DNA of 64,000 bases, from assembly GCA_016930635.1 (NCBI GenBank), contig JAFGGI010000052.1:1-64000 (forward strand), in the 5' to 3' direction. Below the pieces are notes generated by a model. It had not been told where the DNA came from. It saw nothing but the letters and a program-made list of their open reading frames with translations, and did not search any database. Position 1 is the stretch's first letter. Each line of letters starts with the position of its first letter. Both the position numbers and the translations under genes were made by a program. Shown piece by piece: positions 1-9,405 of this stretch. The stretch is from Sedimentisphaerales bacterium (GTDB lineage Bacteria > Planctomycetota > Phycisphaerae > Sedimentisphaerales > UBA12454).

Positions 1-375
1 TAAAACAACAATTAAACTTCTTAACTTCATCTTCTCGCTCCTTAACAAAAAGAACTCATCTTCTTCGTTAAATTAAACTAAACACTAATTGTAACCGTCA
101 TACCAAGAGGTTCTGAATGTTTTCAGGTCACGCACCTGTCCACTCAGACATCCTGATTTTACTAACTTCACCTATGGGCATTATGCCACAAAATAGCCCA
201 AAATAACAAGCTCATCTTGCGCATAAATAAAAATAAAAAAAATCTGTTTTATACCTGATAATGGCCCAAAAAAGCGGTTTCGCGCATAAACAGCAACAAA
301 AAAAACGTGTTTTATACCTATCTGTTAAAATAGTAGAAATAAAGCATGAAATATAAAAAAGGTGCTTAAAAAACC
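1..375. other. Intergenic edge region with two imperfect direct repeats
   Basis: I see no coding sequence here. Two copies of an AT-rich unit of about 60 bp lie at 196-258 and 264-321. Each starts near GCCCAAAA, contains GCGCATAAA (219 and 282) and ends with TTTTATACCT. Their function is unknown; they lie downstream of the minus-strand gene that ends at 376. The rest is low-complexity AT-rich sequence. Confidence 0.5.
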
Positions 376-2460
376 TTATTTTGTTTCAAAGTAAGGTTTG
401 CTTTCTTTAAACAGAATCAATCGTTTTTCAATTTCCTCTTTGAACATTTCGTATTCGGCAGATCGGCATAGCTGCAAAGCTTTTTGTGCTGTTTCTACGG
501 CCTTGTCAAAGTCACCTGCCGCAGCATAAGCAACTGAGAGTGTATCCAGCAATTCGGGTTTTTGATAGTTTGCAAGTTCGCAAGCCCGGGCGGCAAGTCT
601 AACTGCTTTTTGCGGATTACGAATTGCGTGGTTTTTATTTGCCGACAGTATCCATGCCAGGTCGTTGAGTACCTGCGGCCAGTCAGGGTCCAATTGAAGT
701 GCCTTTTCAAGATGTATCACAGCAGTATTGATTTTTCCCTGTCTAATCAGAACATGAGAAAAATGATAGTGTGCTTTGACAGAGTCCGGATTGATCCGTA
801 TCGCCTCAGCAAGACGCTCAGCGGCCTGTTCAAGATGTCCTTTTCTTGCCAGGACGAAACCTAAATTGGTATGTGCAGCTTCTAAATCAGGCTTTATCGT
901 TATTGCCTGCATAAAGCATTCGACGGCCTGATCAGGCTTGTTCAGCTGGCCAAGGGTTATACCCAGAGCAATCATCGCATTGGGGTCGTTTGGCTGTTTT
1001 TGAAGATATATTCTATATTCTTCGACAGCTTCCTCGAATCTGCCCGCATCGAAATAGGTATCTGCCAGCCGGCTGTGTACGTTGATATCATCAGGTTTAA
1101 TTTTCTGAACCTGTCTGCAGTGATAAATAGTGCCATCGTAATCATGATGCTTACGCGTATATGTTGCCATACAAAGGTGTGCTATGTAATTATCCTGCGT
1201 TACATCAAGGGCATGCTGAAACAAGCTTGTGGTATTTCGCCAATAGCGAAGATGGAAATGAGTATATATTGACATAACTAAAAGAACTGACACGGCCGCG
1301 GCAGTGAGTACCTGTTTTTTATACTTCCACTTTGCCAGTAATTGCGGCAGAGACCAGGCAATAATGATAAACAAGCCGGTCAAAGTTACATAAGTATACC
1401 GGTCGGCTCTTGCCTGGACGCCAACCTGTACAAGGCCTATGACGGGTACTAATGTGCCCAAATACCAGAACCAGCCCGTAACCAGATATTTGTACTTTTC
1501 GGCAAAACGAAGCACAATACCTGTCAGGGCCAGCAGAATTACGGCCGATATTCCGGCCAAAGGCAATGATACATCCTGGCCCGGATACGGATAGAAAACT
1601 GCCAGCCGAACGGGCCAGAACATTTTGGCAATATACTGCAGATAAGAAATCAGGGCATTAGCGATGCGAACAAACAAAGTATATTCCCCGGACAATCGCA
1701 TGGCTCCAAGTTTTCTCTGAACGATGAAAGTAACCGTACATAACCCGATAACCATTACAAACAACGGGAGCTTCTCAACGACTAAATAAGTGATTGAGCG
1801 TTTCGGGCCGGCTTTTCTGCGTTTCGGATCTCTTGATAAGTCGAGCCTGTTTAAAGGCCAATAATCCAGGAGCAAGAGCACAAAAGGCAGAGTAACTACC
1901 ATCGGTTTTGACATCACCGCAAAGGCAAAAAATACGACCACAATTAAATAACGGGATATTTTCGGCCAACGGACAAAACGGACATAAGCCCAAATTGTCA
2001 GCAGCCAAAAGAACGTGCTCAGAACATCTTTTCGTTCGGCTATCCACGCCACGGATTCGACGTGCAGAGGGTGCAGGGCAAACAGAACAGCGACAAATGC
2101 GCTTGGCCAAAGGGCAGCAGTCATTTGTTTGAGGACAAGGAAAAACAGCAGTGTATTTGCAAGGTGAAAGATGAGACTGGTAATGTGATGGCCGGCGGGA
2201 TTAGAGCCGTAAAGCTGCCAGTCAAGTGCGTGTGAGAGCCAGGTCAAAGGATGCCAGTAGCTGAAATACTGGGCAGTTAAGGCCCATTTGACGGTTTCAG
2301 GCGTAATGCCGTTGTGGATGTTCTCGTTCTCAAGAACGTAGCCGGAGTCGTCATAATCAATGAATTCAAACGTATAGACCTGATAATAAACTGCTGCGGT
2401 AATGACTGTCAGGGCCAGGCAAATTAAAAAAGTCCGTCTCTTATCTGTGTTTTTAACCAT
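376..2460 (-). CDS. TMTC-like polytopic membrane protein with C-terminal TPRs (paralogue 1)
   Basis: This is a 694-residue membrane protein of the bacterial TMTC/GT-C-like type. Residues 1 to about 405 form many transmembrane segments. The first extracytoplasmic loop holds an acidic DYDD motif (35-38), and the family signature HPLHVES (130-136) with AERKD (141-145) follows. An ADRYTY motif lies near residue 355. From about 430 to 690 there are five to six tetratricopeptide repeats. Eukaryotic TMTC proteins transfer mannose from a lipid carrier to proteins; the same role here is only an inference from fold. A weak ribosome site (AGGAC) precedes the ATG. It is the last gene of a four-gene minus-strand array, 82 bp after its paralogue. 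Confidence 0.85.
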   Translation of the reverse strand: MVKNTDKRRTFLICLALTVITAAVYYQVYTFEFIDYDDSGYVLENENIHNGITPETVKWALTAQYFSYWHPLTWLSHALDWQLYGSNPAGHHITSLIFHLANTLLFFLVLKQMTAALWPSAFVAVLFALHPLHVESVAWIAERKDVLSTFFWLLTIWAYVRFVRWPKISRYLIVVVFFAFAVMSKPMVVTLPFVLLLLDYWPLNRLDLSRDPKRRKAGPKRSITYLVVEKLPLFVMVIGLCTVTFIVQRKLGAMRLSGEYTLFVRIANALISYLQYIAKMFWPVRLAVFYPYPGQDVSLPLAGISAVILLALTGIVLRFAEKYKYLVTGWFWYLGTLVPVIGLVQVGVQARADRYTYVTLTGLFIIIAWSLPQLLAKWKYKKQVLTAAAVSVLLVMSIYTHFHLRYWRNTTSLFQHALDVTQDNYIAHLCMATYTRKHHDYDGTIYHCRQVQKIKPDDINVHSRLADTYFDAGRFEEAVEEYRIYLQKQPNDPNAMIALGITLGQLNKPDQAVECFMQAITIKPDLEAAHTNLGFVLARKGHLEQAAERLAEAIRINPDSVKAHYHFSHVLIRQGKINTAVIHLEKALQLDPDWPQVLNDLAWILSANKNHAIRNPQKAVRLAARACELANYQKPELLDTLSVAYAAAGDFDKAVETAQKALQLCRSAEYEMFKEEIEKRLILFKESKPYFETK

Positions 2461-2542
2461 GCTGTCCTAAAAACAATATTACTATCCAGATATTAAAACC
2501 GGCATTAAGTTTAAAGGCGCTAAAGTTCAAAAACAAATGAAA

Positions 2543-4315
2543 TTATTCTTTGGTACTGTCGGCATTTTTTTTCTGCATTTGTGCCAAGACACTTGCGAGA
2601 TTTTCTTTTGCCAGTTCGAAGTCCGGGTCTATCTGAATGGCCTGATTGAAATGTTCGACGGCCTCGGCGGATCTGCCCTGTCGAAAAAGTATTATGGCAT
2701 AGTCATTATGAGCAATGGCAGATTCAGGATTATCCTTTAGAAACTGCTCATATTCGGCATTTGCCAGGCCGGAATCGCCTGTATTAACCAGCACAGAGGC
2801 GAAAAAGAAGCGTACTTCGTGAAGATCAGGCTTTGTCCGGAGAGCATCGGTAAGGTACTTGACGGCCTGAGAAAACTTTCCCTGCTGAATGAGTATATCA
2901 CAAAGGATCTGCAGGCCTTCGGAATTTACAGGGTCTATCTCAAGGCCCTTTCGATATTCTGCAACAGCTTCATCAAACTTTCGCTGAAGGTACATAACAT
3001 TTGCCACACTGAAGTGAGCGATGTGATTATTCTCTGTCACATCAATTGCATGCTGGAACAGGGCCAGGTCATTTTGCCAGTAACGGAGCTGAACAGAGGT
3101 GCATACAGACATAGCCAGGATAATCAGCAATATCAGTACAGTAATCACGGTTTTTTTACTTCGCAGCTCGGCCGGATGTCTGCGGGCCTGCCTTGATGGA
3201 CAGGCTGATATCCACTTTGCAAATAATTCATTTGCGCCGAAGGCAATAATAATAAAAAGCCCGGTCAGGGGAACATAGGTATAACGGTCAGCCATTGCCT
3301 GGTAACCGACCTGAACGATACCAATAACCGGCACAAGCGTTCCTACATACCAAAACCAGCCTGTGAAGAGATACTTATGCTTTTTAGCAAATAAAAGGAC
3401 AGCGACCGTAATTATCAGTAGTAAAAAGGCTGATATGGCCGCGAACAAGAACGATATATTTTCGCCCGGATGCGGATAAAATACTGCCAGCCGGCTCGGC
3501 CAAAACATTTTAGCAATATATTTCAAATAAGAGATGGGGGCATTGGCAAGGCGAACGACAAGGCCGCAGCCTTCGTCCGAAGGTGCTGTTCTTCCGGCAT
3601 TTTGCACAATAAAAGTAACTACACTTGAAGCAGCAACCATCGCAAACAGCGGTATTTTTTCGATAACTAAATAAACCAATGAACGCTTTGCAGTAATTCT
3701 CTCCAAAGGCCAATAATCCAAAAGCAAAAGCACAAAGGGCAGTGTTACCAGCATAGGTTTTGACATAAGGCCGAGGGCAAAAAACACAACCACAAGCAAA
3801 TACCGCCAAGCTTTCGGCTGCCTGACAAAACGAACATAGGCCCACATCGTAAGCAGCCAGAAAAAGGTGCTCAGGACATCTTTACGTTCAGCTATCCAGG
3901 CAACGGATTCTACATGCAGCGGGTGCAGAGCAAATAGAACAGCTGCAAATGCGCTTGGCCAAAGCATAGAGGTCATCTGCTTTAAAACGACAAACAGCAG
4001 AAGTGTATTTGCAATATGAAAAAGCAGATTATTGATATGATGAGCGGCCGCATCGTCGCCGAAGAGCTGCCAATCCAGGGCATGCGAAAGCCAGGTCAAA
4101 GGATGCCAGTTGCCGACAAGATTATCAGCGGTAAAGGCCCATTTGACGGTTTTAAGCGTTATACCGGCCTTTACATTCTCATTACCTGTAATGTAAGGAT
4201 GGTCGTCATATTTGAGAAAATCAAAACTGCAAACCTGGGCGTAAACTGCTGCGGTAACAATTACCAGAGCAAGGCAAACAAAAAGAGTCCGGTTTTTCTC
4301 TGAGTTTCTATCCAT
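2543..4315 (-). CDS. TMTC-like polytopic membrane protein with C-terminal TPRs (paralogue 2)
   Basis: A 590-residue paralogue of its neighbours. The membrane part runs to about residue 400 with the same acidic first loop, HPLHVES and AERKD motifs, and QAMADRYTY later. It is followed by four TPRs ending near the C-terminus. I chose the ATG giving MDRNSEK because the two upstream paralogues begin MDRN/MDRS; a TTG two codons upstream is also open. Spacers on both sides (72 and 82 bp) are short and resemble the other spacers of the array, which supports one transcript and tandem duplication. A sugar-transfer role is inferred only. Confidence 0.85.
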   Translation of the reverse strand: MDRNSEKNRTLFVCLALVIVTAAVYAQVCSFDFLKYDDHPYITGNENVKAGITLKTVKWAFTADNLVGNWHPLTWLSHALDWQLFGDDAAAHHINNLLFHIANTLLLFVVLKQMTSMLWPSAFAAVLFALHPLHVESVAWIAERKDVLSTFFWLLTMWAYVRFVRQPKAWRYLLVVVFFALGLMSKPMLVTLPFVLLLLDYWPLERITAKRSLVYLVIEKIPLFAMVAASSVVTFIVQNAGRTAPSDEGCGLVVRLANAPISYLKYIAKMFWPSRLAVFYPHPGENISFLFAAISAFLLLIITVAVLLFAKKHKYLFTGWFWYVGTLVPVIGIVQVGYQAMADRYTYVPLTGLFIIIAFGANELFAKWISACPSRQARRHPAELRSKKTVITVLILLIILAMSVCTSVQLRYWQNDLALFQHAIDVTENNHIAHFSVANVMYLQRKFDEAVAEYRKGLEIDPVNSEGLQILCDILIQQGKFSQAVKYLTDALRTKPDLHEVRFFFASVLVNTGDSGLANAEYEQFLKDNPESAIAHNDYAIILFRQGRSAEAVEHFNQAIQIDPDFELAKENLASVLAQMQKKNADSTKE

Positions 4316-4393
4316 ATACAACGCTGTGGTTAAACCTTAACCAGTTTAAGAATATCAAATCTTTTAACAGAAAAGAAATCATTTCTCCATGTT

Positions 4394-6049
4394 TTAGGGT
4401 ATCGTGTAGTTCGGGTCAATTTGAAAGGCCCTTTCGAAATGCTTCATAGCTTCGGCCTTTTTGCCCTGAGCCTGAAGTGCATAGCCTAAATTGGCGTGAC
4501 AGGCAGCAAAATCAGGATCTATTTTCAGGGCCTTATTAAAATTCTCGACGGCCTGGTCAGTTTTGCCGTTAAGGCTCAGGGCGACACCGATGTTATTAAG
4601 CAGTTTTATATCATTCGGTTCTGCCTTAAGGCACTTTTGATACGCTTCTACAGCTTGGGCGAATCTGCCTGCAGACTGCAAGATATCGCCTTGTCTTCTT
4701 ATCGCCTCGATGCTGTCAGGTCTTATCCTGAGGGCCTCTAAACAATGATACATAGCCTCGTCCAGCATTTGCCTTTCATGCAGATCGCCGGAAAGGCAAA
4801 AGTGTGCCACGTAATTATCCTGCGTTACAGTAACGCTGCGCCGACCAAGCGTTAAGCTGTTTTTCCAGTATGTTTTCTGGACATAGGTACTCATAGCCAA
4901 CATAGCCAAAACTATCAATGAAGCTGTCCAGAGAATCGTTTTGCGCTTGTGCCAATTTGCGAACATATCCGGCATGCCCCAGGCGATCATAATAAACAGT
5001 CCTGTCAAAGTAATATAACTGTAACGGTCAGCCATTGCCTGCGAGCCGACCTGTACAAGACCAATGACAGGCACGAGAGTGCCGAGATACCAGAACCAGC
5101 CTGTAAAAAGATATCTGCGGCTCTTTGCAAACCGAAGTACGACAATCGTTATCGCCAGCAGCAGAACAGTTGATACTGCTGTATGCAAAAGTGAGATGTC
5201 TCTGCCCGGATGCGGATAAAAGGGAGCCAGTCTGCTCGGCCAGAACATTTTGCCTATATAGCCGGTGTAAGAGATAAGGGCATTAAAAACGCGGAATTTT
5301 AAAGGAACTGAAGCTGCGGTTGCCACCGCGCCCCAGTTTCGCTGAACAAAAAACGTAACGACAACTGAAGCTGCCGAGAGAATAAACAAAGGGATCTTTT
5401 CAAGAACAAGCCGTCCAAGGCGGTTATTCTGACAACGCCTGAGAGGCCAGTAATCCAGCAGCAAAAGCACAAAGGGGAGCGTTACCAGCATAGGTTTCGA
5501 CATAAGCCCGAGAGCGAAAAACACAACTACCAGTAAATATCGGAGTATTTTGGGGCGATGAACAAAACGGACATAAGCCCACATTGTAAGCAGCCAGAAG
5601 AAAGTACTGAGGACATCTTTACGTTCAGATATCCAGGCGACTGATTCGACGTGCAGAGGATGCAGGGCAAATAAAGCAGCTGCAAATGCGCTGGGCCAAA
5701 GCGCAGAGGTCATCTGCTTTAGAACGACAAAAAGCAGCAGTGTATTTGCAATGTGAAAGATGAGATTAGTAATGTGGTGGGCGCCGGGATTCGAGCCGAA
5801 AAGCCGCCAGTCAAGCATGTGCGACAGCCATGTTACAGGATGCCAGTTAGCCATATAACCCGTGGTAAAGACCCATTTGACGGCTTCAAACGTTATGCCG
5901 CTGTGGATATCAGGATTACTGCGGACATATTTAAAATCGTCTAAACTGACAAAATCATAAGTCCAGATTTGATAATAAACCGCTATAATGACAATCGTCA
6001 GGGCAAGGCAAATAATAAAAAATAAGGTTTTATCCGGGTTTCTATCCAT
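4394..6049 (-). CDS. TMTC-like polytopic membrane protein with C-terminal TPRs (paralogue 3)
   Basis: A 551-residue member of the array. Multiple transmembrane helices carry the family motifs (SLDDFKY in the first loop, HPLHVES, SERKD, QAMADRYSY). About four TPRs occupy the last 150 residues. The protein is shorter than its paralogues because it has fewer TPRs, so the TPR tail is the variable part of the family. It lies 71 bp downstream of paralogue 4 on the same strand. Function is not proven; the membrane part resembles GT-C glycosyltransferases that use lipid-linked sugars. Confidence 0.85.
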   Translation of the reverse strand: MDRNPDKTLFFIICLALTIVIIAVYYQIWTYDFVSLDDFKYVRSNPDIHSGITFEAVKWVFTTGYMANWHPVTWLSHMLDWRLFGSNPGAHHITNLIFHIANTLLLFVVLKQMTSALWPSAFAAALFALHPLHVESVAWISERKDVLSTFFWLLTMWAYVRFVHRPKILRYLLVVVFFALGLMSKPMLVTLPFVLLLLDYWPLRRCQNNRLGRLVLEKIPLFILSAASVVVTFFVQRNWGAVATAASVPLKFRVFNALISYTGYIGKMFWPSRLAPFYPHPGRDISLLHTAVSTVLLLAITIVVLRFAKSRRYLFTGWFWYLGTLVPVIGLVQVGSQAMADRYSYITLTGLFIMIAWGMPDMFANWHKRKTILWTASLIVLAMLAMSTYVQKTYWKNSLTLGRRSVTVTQDNYVAHFCLSGDLHERQMLDEAMYHCLEALRIRPDSIEAIRRQGDILQSAGRFAQAVEAYQKCLKAEPNDIKLLNNIGVALSLNGKTDQAVENFNKALKIDPDFAACHANLGYALQAQGKKAEAMKHFERAFQIDPNYTIP

Positions 6050-6120
6050 AGAAATTCAAATCCATCCTTGAGACTACGCTCACACAGTTTAAGGGCGAAA
6101 CAGGGCAAAGACAAACGAAA

Positions 6121-7953
6121 TTATTTGACGCTGTTTTCTGTGTTTTTATTCGGCTGGTGCTGAATGTTCGTCAGAGTAAGTTCGAGATGTTTTTTGGCGA
6201 GATCATATTTCGGGTCGATTTGAACAGCCCGTCTAAAATGTTCCAAAGCCTTATCGAACTGACCCTGCTGGTAAAGTACGACACCAAAATCATTATGAGA
6301 AACGGCATTTTGGGGCTGTCTGCTCAGAAAATCTTCATACTCTTTGACTGCCTGGTCAAACCTGCCGGCCTCGACAAGGGTAAGTGCGAGAAAAACACGT
6401 ATCTCGTTAAGCTCAGGGTTTGCCTGCAAAGCTTTCTTGCAAAGTGAAACGGCCTGGTCAATTTCGCCTTTGTCTGTCAGGAGATAGCAGAGATTGAGAT
6501 AGGCTTCGCTGTCACATGGGTCTATTGCAACTGCTTTTTCGAAACAGTCAACCGCCTGGTCGATCCTGCCTGTACTGATAAGAGCTGTCCCGAGATTATT
6601 CCACACTGTAATGCTCCTGGGTATAATTTTCAGGGCCTGCCTGTCGTGATATATCGCCTTGTCCATACGTCCCTGTTTCAGATAAGTCAGGGCCATACCG
6701 AAATGTATTTTGAAGTTGTTCCCGGTTACTTCAAGGGCATGCTCACTAAGCGTTATAGTATCTTTCCAGTACCTTACCTGCATATGTGTTACTACAGCTA
6801 ATACAGATAAAATTACCAACGCAGAAAACCTAAGTACATCTTTGCGATACCGCCATTTTGCTAGCAGCTCATCTGCAGCCCAGGCAATAATAATAAACAA
6901 ACCTGTCAACGGTATATACGTATATCTATCAGCCAGGGCCTGGTAACCGACCTGAACGATGCCGATGACAGGCACAAGGGTGCCGAGATACCAGAACCAG
7001 CCTGTAAAGAGATATCGATGTTTTTTAGCAAAGAAAAGCACGATAACCGTTATCGCCAACAGCAAAGCAGCGGATATCCCTGCAAAAACAAGTGAAGTTT
7101 CCTCGCCTGAGTGCGGATAAAATATTGCCAGCCTGCTCGGCCAGAACATTTTAAGAATATAACGCAGATAAGAAATAGAGGCGTTAGCAAGACGGGTAAT
7201 AAAATCCAGATGTTCTGCAGGCTGCATCGCCCCGCCTTTTTGCTGAGCGACAAAAGTAATTACACTTGATGCTATAGTCATCACAAACAGCGGGATTTTT
7301 TCAACGAACAAACAGCCAAATGAACGCTTTGAGCCGATTCTTCCCAGCGGCCAATAGTCCAAAAGCAGGAGCACAAATGGAAGTGTAACAAGCATAGGTT
7401 TTGACATCAGGCCCAAAGCAAAGAATACAATTATCAGTATATATCGAAGTATATTTTTACGCCGGACAAAACGTATATAAGCCCAAATTGTAAGCATCAA
7501 GAAAAAGGTGCTCAGGACATCTTTGCGCTCAGCTATCCAGGCGACAGACTCAACGTGCAGCGGATGAAGGGCAAACAAAGCTGCAACGAAAGCGCTTGGC
7601 CAAACGGCGGCGGTCATTTGATTTAAAACAATAAACAGCAGCAGTGTATTGGCAATGTGAAGTACGAGGTTGGTGATGCGATGGCCGGCCGGGTCGCTGC
7701 CGAAAAACTGCCAGTCCAGGGCGTGTGAAAGCCAGGTTACCGGATGCCAGTTGGAGGCATAACCTGCATTAAAAGCCCACTTTATTGTTTCAGGCGTAAT
7801 GCCGTTGTGAACATTCGAATTTTCATGGACATATTCAGGGTCGTCATAATCAAGGAACTCAAAATTACAGACCTGATAATAAACCGCCGAAACAATAACT
7901 GTCAGTACAAGACAAATTAAGACCGGCCGAGTTTTATTCAAGCTTCTATCCAT
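6121..7953 (-). CDS. TMTC-like polytopic membrane protein with C-terminal TPRs (paralogue 4)
   Basis: A 610-residue protein and the first gene of the four-gene array. The N-terminal membrane part contains the acidic loop DYDDPEY, HPLHVES, AERKD and QALADRYTY. The C-terminal part contains about five TPRs with typical spacing. It starts with MDRSLNK, like its paralogues. I could not find a convincing sigma-70 promoter in the 240 bp upstream, which it shares with the divergent regulator. The surface or secreted proteins encoded nearby could be substrates if it is a protein O-glycosyltransferase; that is speculation. Confidence 0.85.
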   Translation of the reverse strand: MDRSLNKTRPVLICLVLTVIVSAVYYQVCNFEFLDYDDPEYVHENSNVHNGITPETIKWAFNAGYASNWHPVTWLSHALDWQFFGSDPAGHRITNLVLHIANTLLLFIVLNQMTAAVWPSAFVAALFALHPLHVESVAWIAERKDVLSTFFLMLTIWAYIRFVRRKNILRYILIIVFFALGLMSKPMLVTLPFVLLLLDYWPLGRIGSKRSFGCLFVEKIPLFVMTIASSVITFVAQQKGGAMQPAEHLDFITRLANASISYLRYILKMFWPSRLAIFYPHSGEETSLVFAGISAALLLAITVIVLFFAKKHRYLFTGWFWYLGTLVPVIGIVQVGYQALADRYTYIPLTGLFIIIAWAADELLAKWRYRKDVLRFSALVILSVLAVVTHMQVRYWKDTITLSEHALEVTGNNFKIHFGMALTYLKQGRMDKAIYHDRQALKIIPRSITVWNNLGTALISTGRIDQAVDCFEKAVAIDPCDSEAYLNLCYLLTDKGEIDQAVSLCKKALQANPELNEIRVFLALTLVEAGRFDQAVKEYEDFLSRQPQNAVSHNDFGVVLYQQGQFDKALEHFRRAVQIDPKYDLAKKHLELTLTNIQHQPNKNTENSVK

Positions 7954-8082
7954 AGATATCCGAATGCATATTTGGTTCTATCGGCAAACTGCCTGTCAGT
8001 TTAAGACTATCAAACTTCAAACACAAATTAAATTATCGACGAGTGGCTTTGAAACCATAAATCAACTCGGCAGATATACGGA

Positions 8083-8157
8083 ATATTGACATCCCTGAAG
8101 AAAATGGTAGAATTACTATTTACCTTTGGTTCACTGCGGTGATATTGACATTTCTGA
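8083..8157 (+). promoter_or_regulatory. Candidate promoter and direct repeat upstream of regulator 1
   Basis: TTGACA (8086-8091) and TAGAAT (8108-8113), 16 bp apart, form a plausible sigma-70 promoter for the downstream regulator. The 16-mer ATATTGACATCCCTGA (8083-8098) recurs as ATATTGACATTTCTGA at 8142-8157, about 60 bp away. The repeat could be a binding site for autoregulation or a second -35. Confidence 0.45.
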
Positions 8158-8196
8158 GAAACCGGGGGCCTTTAGCGTTCATTTAAATGATCTACG

Positions 8197-9390
8197 ATGA
8201 AAGAAAAACCTAAAATCGTCTTTGCACACGACAACATCAACCAAAATACTCTCGGGATAATGGCGGGGATAAATGAATATATCCAAAACGAAGACAGCTG
8301 GCAATTAATCATCTGGCCGGAGAGCTCGGCTCAATCCCTGTCATTCCTCAAGCAAAGAGGCTGTAAGGGCGCTTTTGTAAGCACCGCGACAAGTTCAAAA
8401 GCACAGCAGCTTTTGAAAGTAGGGATGCCCATCATCGCAATGGTGGCAATGCAGGAGACCTTTAACCTTCCGTATATAAGCGCTAATTCCGGAGAAATTG
8501 CCAAACTGGCCTGTGAATATTTTCTGAACAGAAAATTTGAAAATTTCGCATTCTTCGGACTGACCGAGGCAAAATGGTCCCTGGAAAGAATGGAGTTGTT
8601 TTCAAGTTATCTTGCCAAGGCCGGGCACAAAGTTAACATCTTTAAGGAAGATGAGATATTAGCCACAGATAATTTTCTTGCCTTTACGACTTTATGGACC
8701 GATACCACTTTAAAGAAAAAACATCATTTTCAGCTTGCCGAATGGCTCAGGCAATTGCCGAAACCTGTCGCTATACTGGCCAGTTGCGATATACTTGCCT
8801 GTCATTTGACTGATATAGCAAAAGATGTCGACCTGCAAATCCCGAACGAGGTCGCTATCCTTGGAATTAATGACGACCATACAATCTGCAGTATCTGTGA
8901 TCCGCCATTGTCGAGCATTTCGCTTAATTTCAGAAAAGCCGGCTACGATGCGGCCAAACTGCTTGATGAACTGATCCTGGGTGAACAGAGTATGGACGGT
9001 CAGCACATAGAGATTCAACCGATACACATTGAAAGCCGCGGTTCAACAGAGATTTTTGCCATCAACGACCCTGATATTATACAGGTTCTAAGTTATATCC
9101 GGCAAAACAGCAACAAGCCCATGCAGGTAGATGAGATCGCCAATAATGTCTATATCAGCAAGCGGTCTTTGCAGCTTAAGTTTCGTAAAATCCTCGGCAG
9201 GTCAATACACGACGAGATAATAAACGCTCATTTTGAGAATGCAAAAACCATGCTTATCGAGACAAATCTTTCTATCGACAAGATAGCTGTTCAGTCCGGC
9301 TTTGTTAACACCCCTAATATGAGAAGAGCTTTTATACAGCTAACCGGTATGCTTCCGAAACAGTATCGTCAGATACACAGCCTGCAATAA
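8197..9390 (+). CDS. XylR-type transcriptional regulator 1 (sugar-binding domain plus AraC HTH)
   Basis: A 397-residue cytoplasmic regulator. Residues 1 to about 275 look like a LacI/periplasmic-binding-protein sensor: it starts KPKIVFAHDN, and VAILGINDD with a following PPLSSIS segment matches the XylR/LacI effector domain. Residues 298-394 form an AraC-type double helix-turn-helix (ISKRSLQLKFRKILGRS, then SIDKIAVQSGF). The order is that of E. coli XylR, which activates sugar-utilisation genes. Its position between membrane genes and the PL1/GH28 block suggests it controls pectin genes. The ATG lacks a clear Shine-Dalgarno sequence. It ends 15 bp before the convergent pectate lyase gene. Confidence 0.9.
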   Translation: MKEKPKIVFAHDNINQNTLGIMAGINEYIQNEDSWQLIIWPESSAQSLSFLKQRGCKGAFVSTATSSKAQQLLKVGMPIIAMVAMQETFNLPYISANSGEIAKLACEYFLNRKFENFAFFGLTEAKWSLERMELFSSYLAKAGHKVNIFKEDEILATDNFLAFTTLWTDTTLKKKHHFQLAEWLRQLPKPVAILASCDILACHLTDIAKDVDLQIPNEVAILGINDDHTICSICDPPLSSISLNFRKAGYDAAKLLDELILGEQSMDGQHIEIQPIHIESRGSTEIFAINDPDIIQVLSYIRQNSNKPMQVDEIANNVYISKRSLQLKFRKILGRSIHDEIINAHFENAKTMLIETNLSIDKIAVQSGFVNTPNMRRAFIQLTGMLPKQYRQIHSLQ

Positions 9391-9405
9391 ACTTAAAGGC
9401 AAATC

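Noticed and set aside
358-384. Short AAGGT/ACCTT hairpin at the end of the TMTC array as terminator
   Set aside because: A 5-bp stem overlapping the stop codon is too weak to support.
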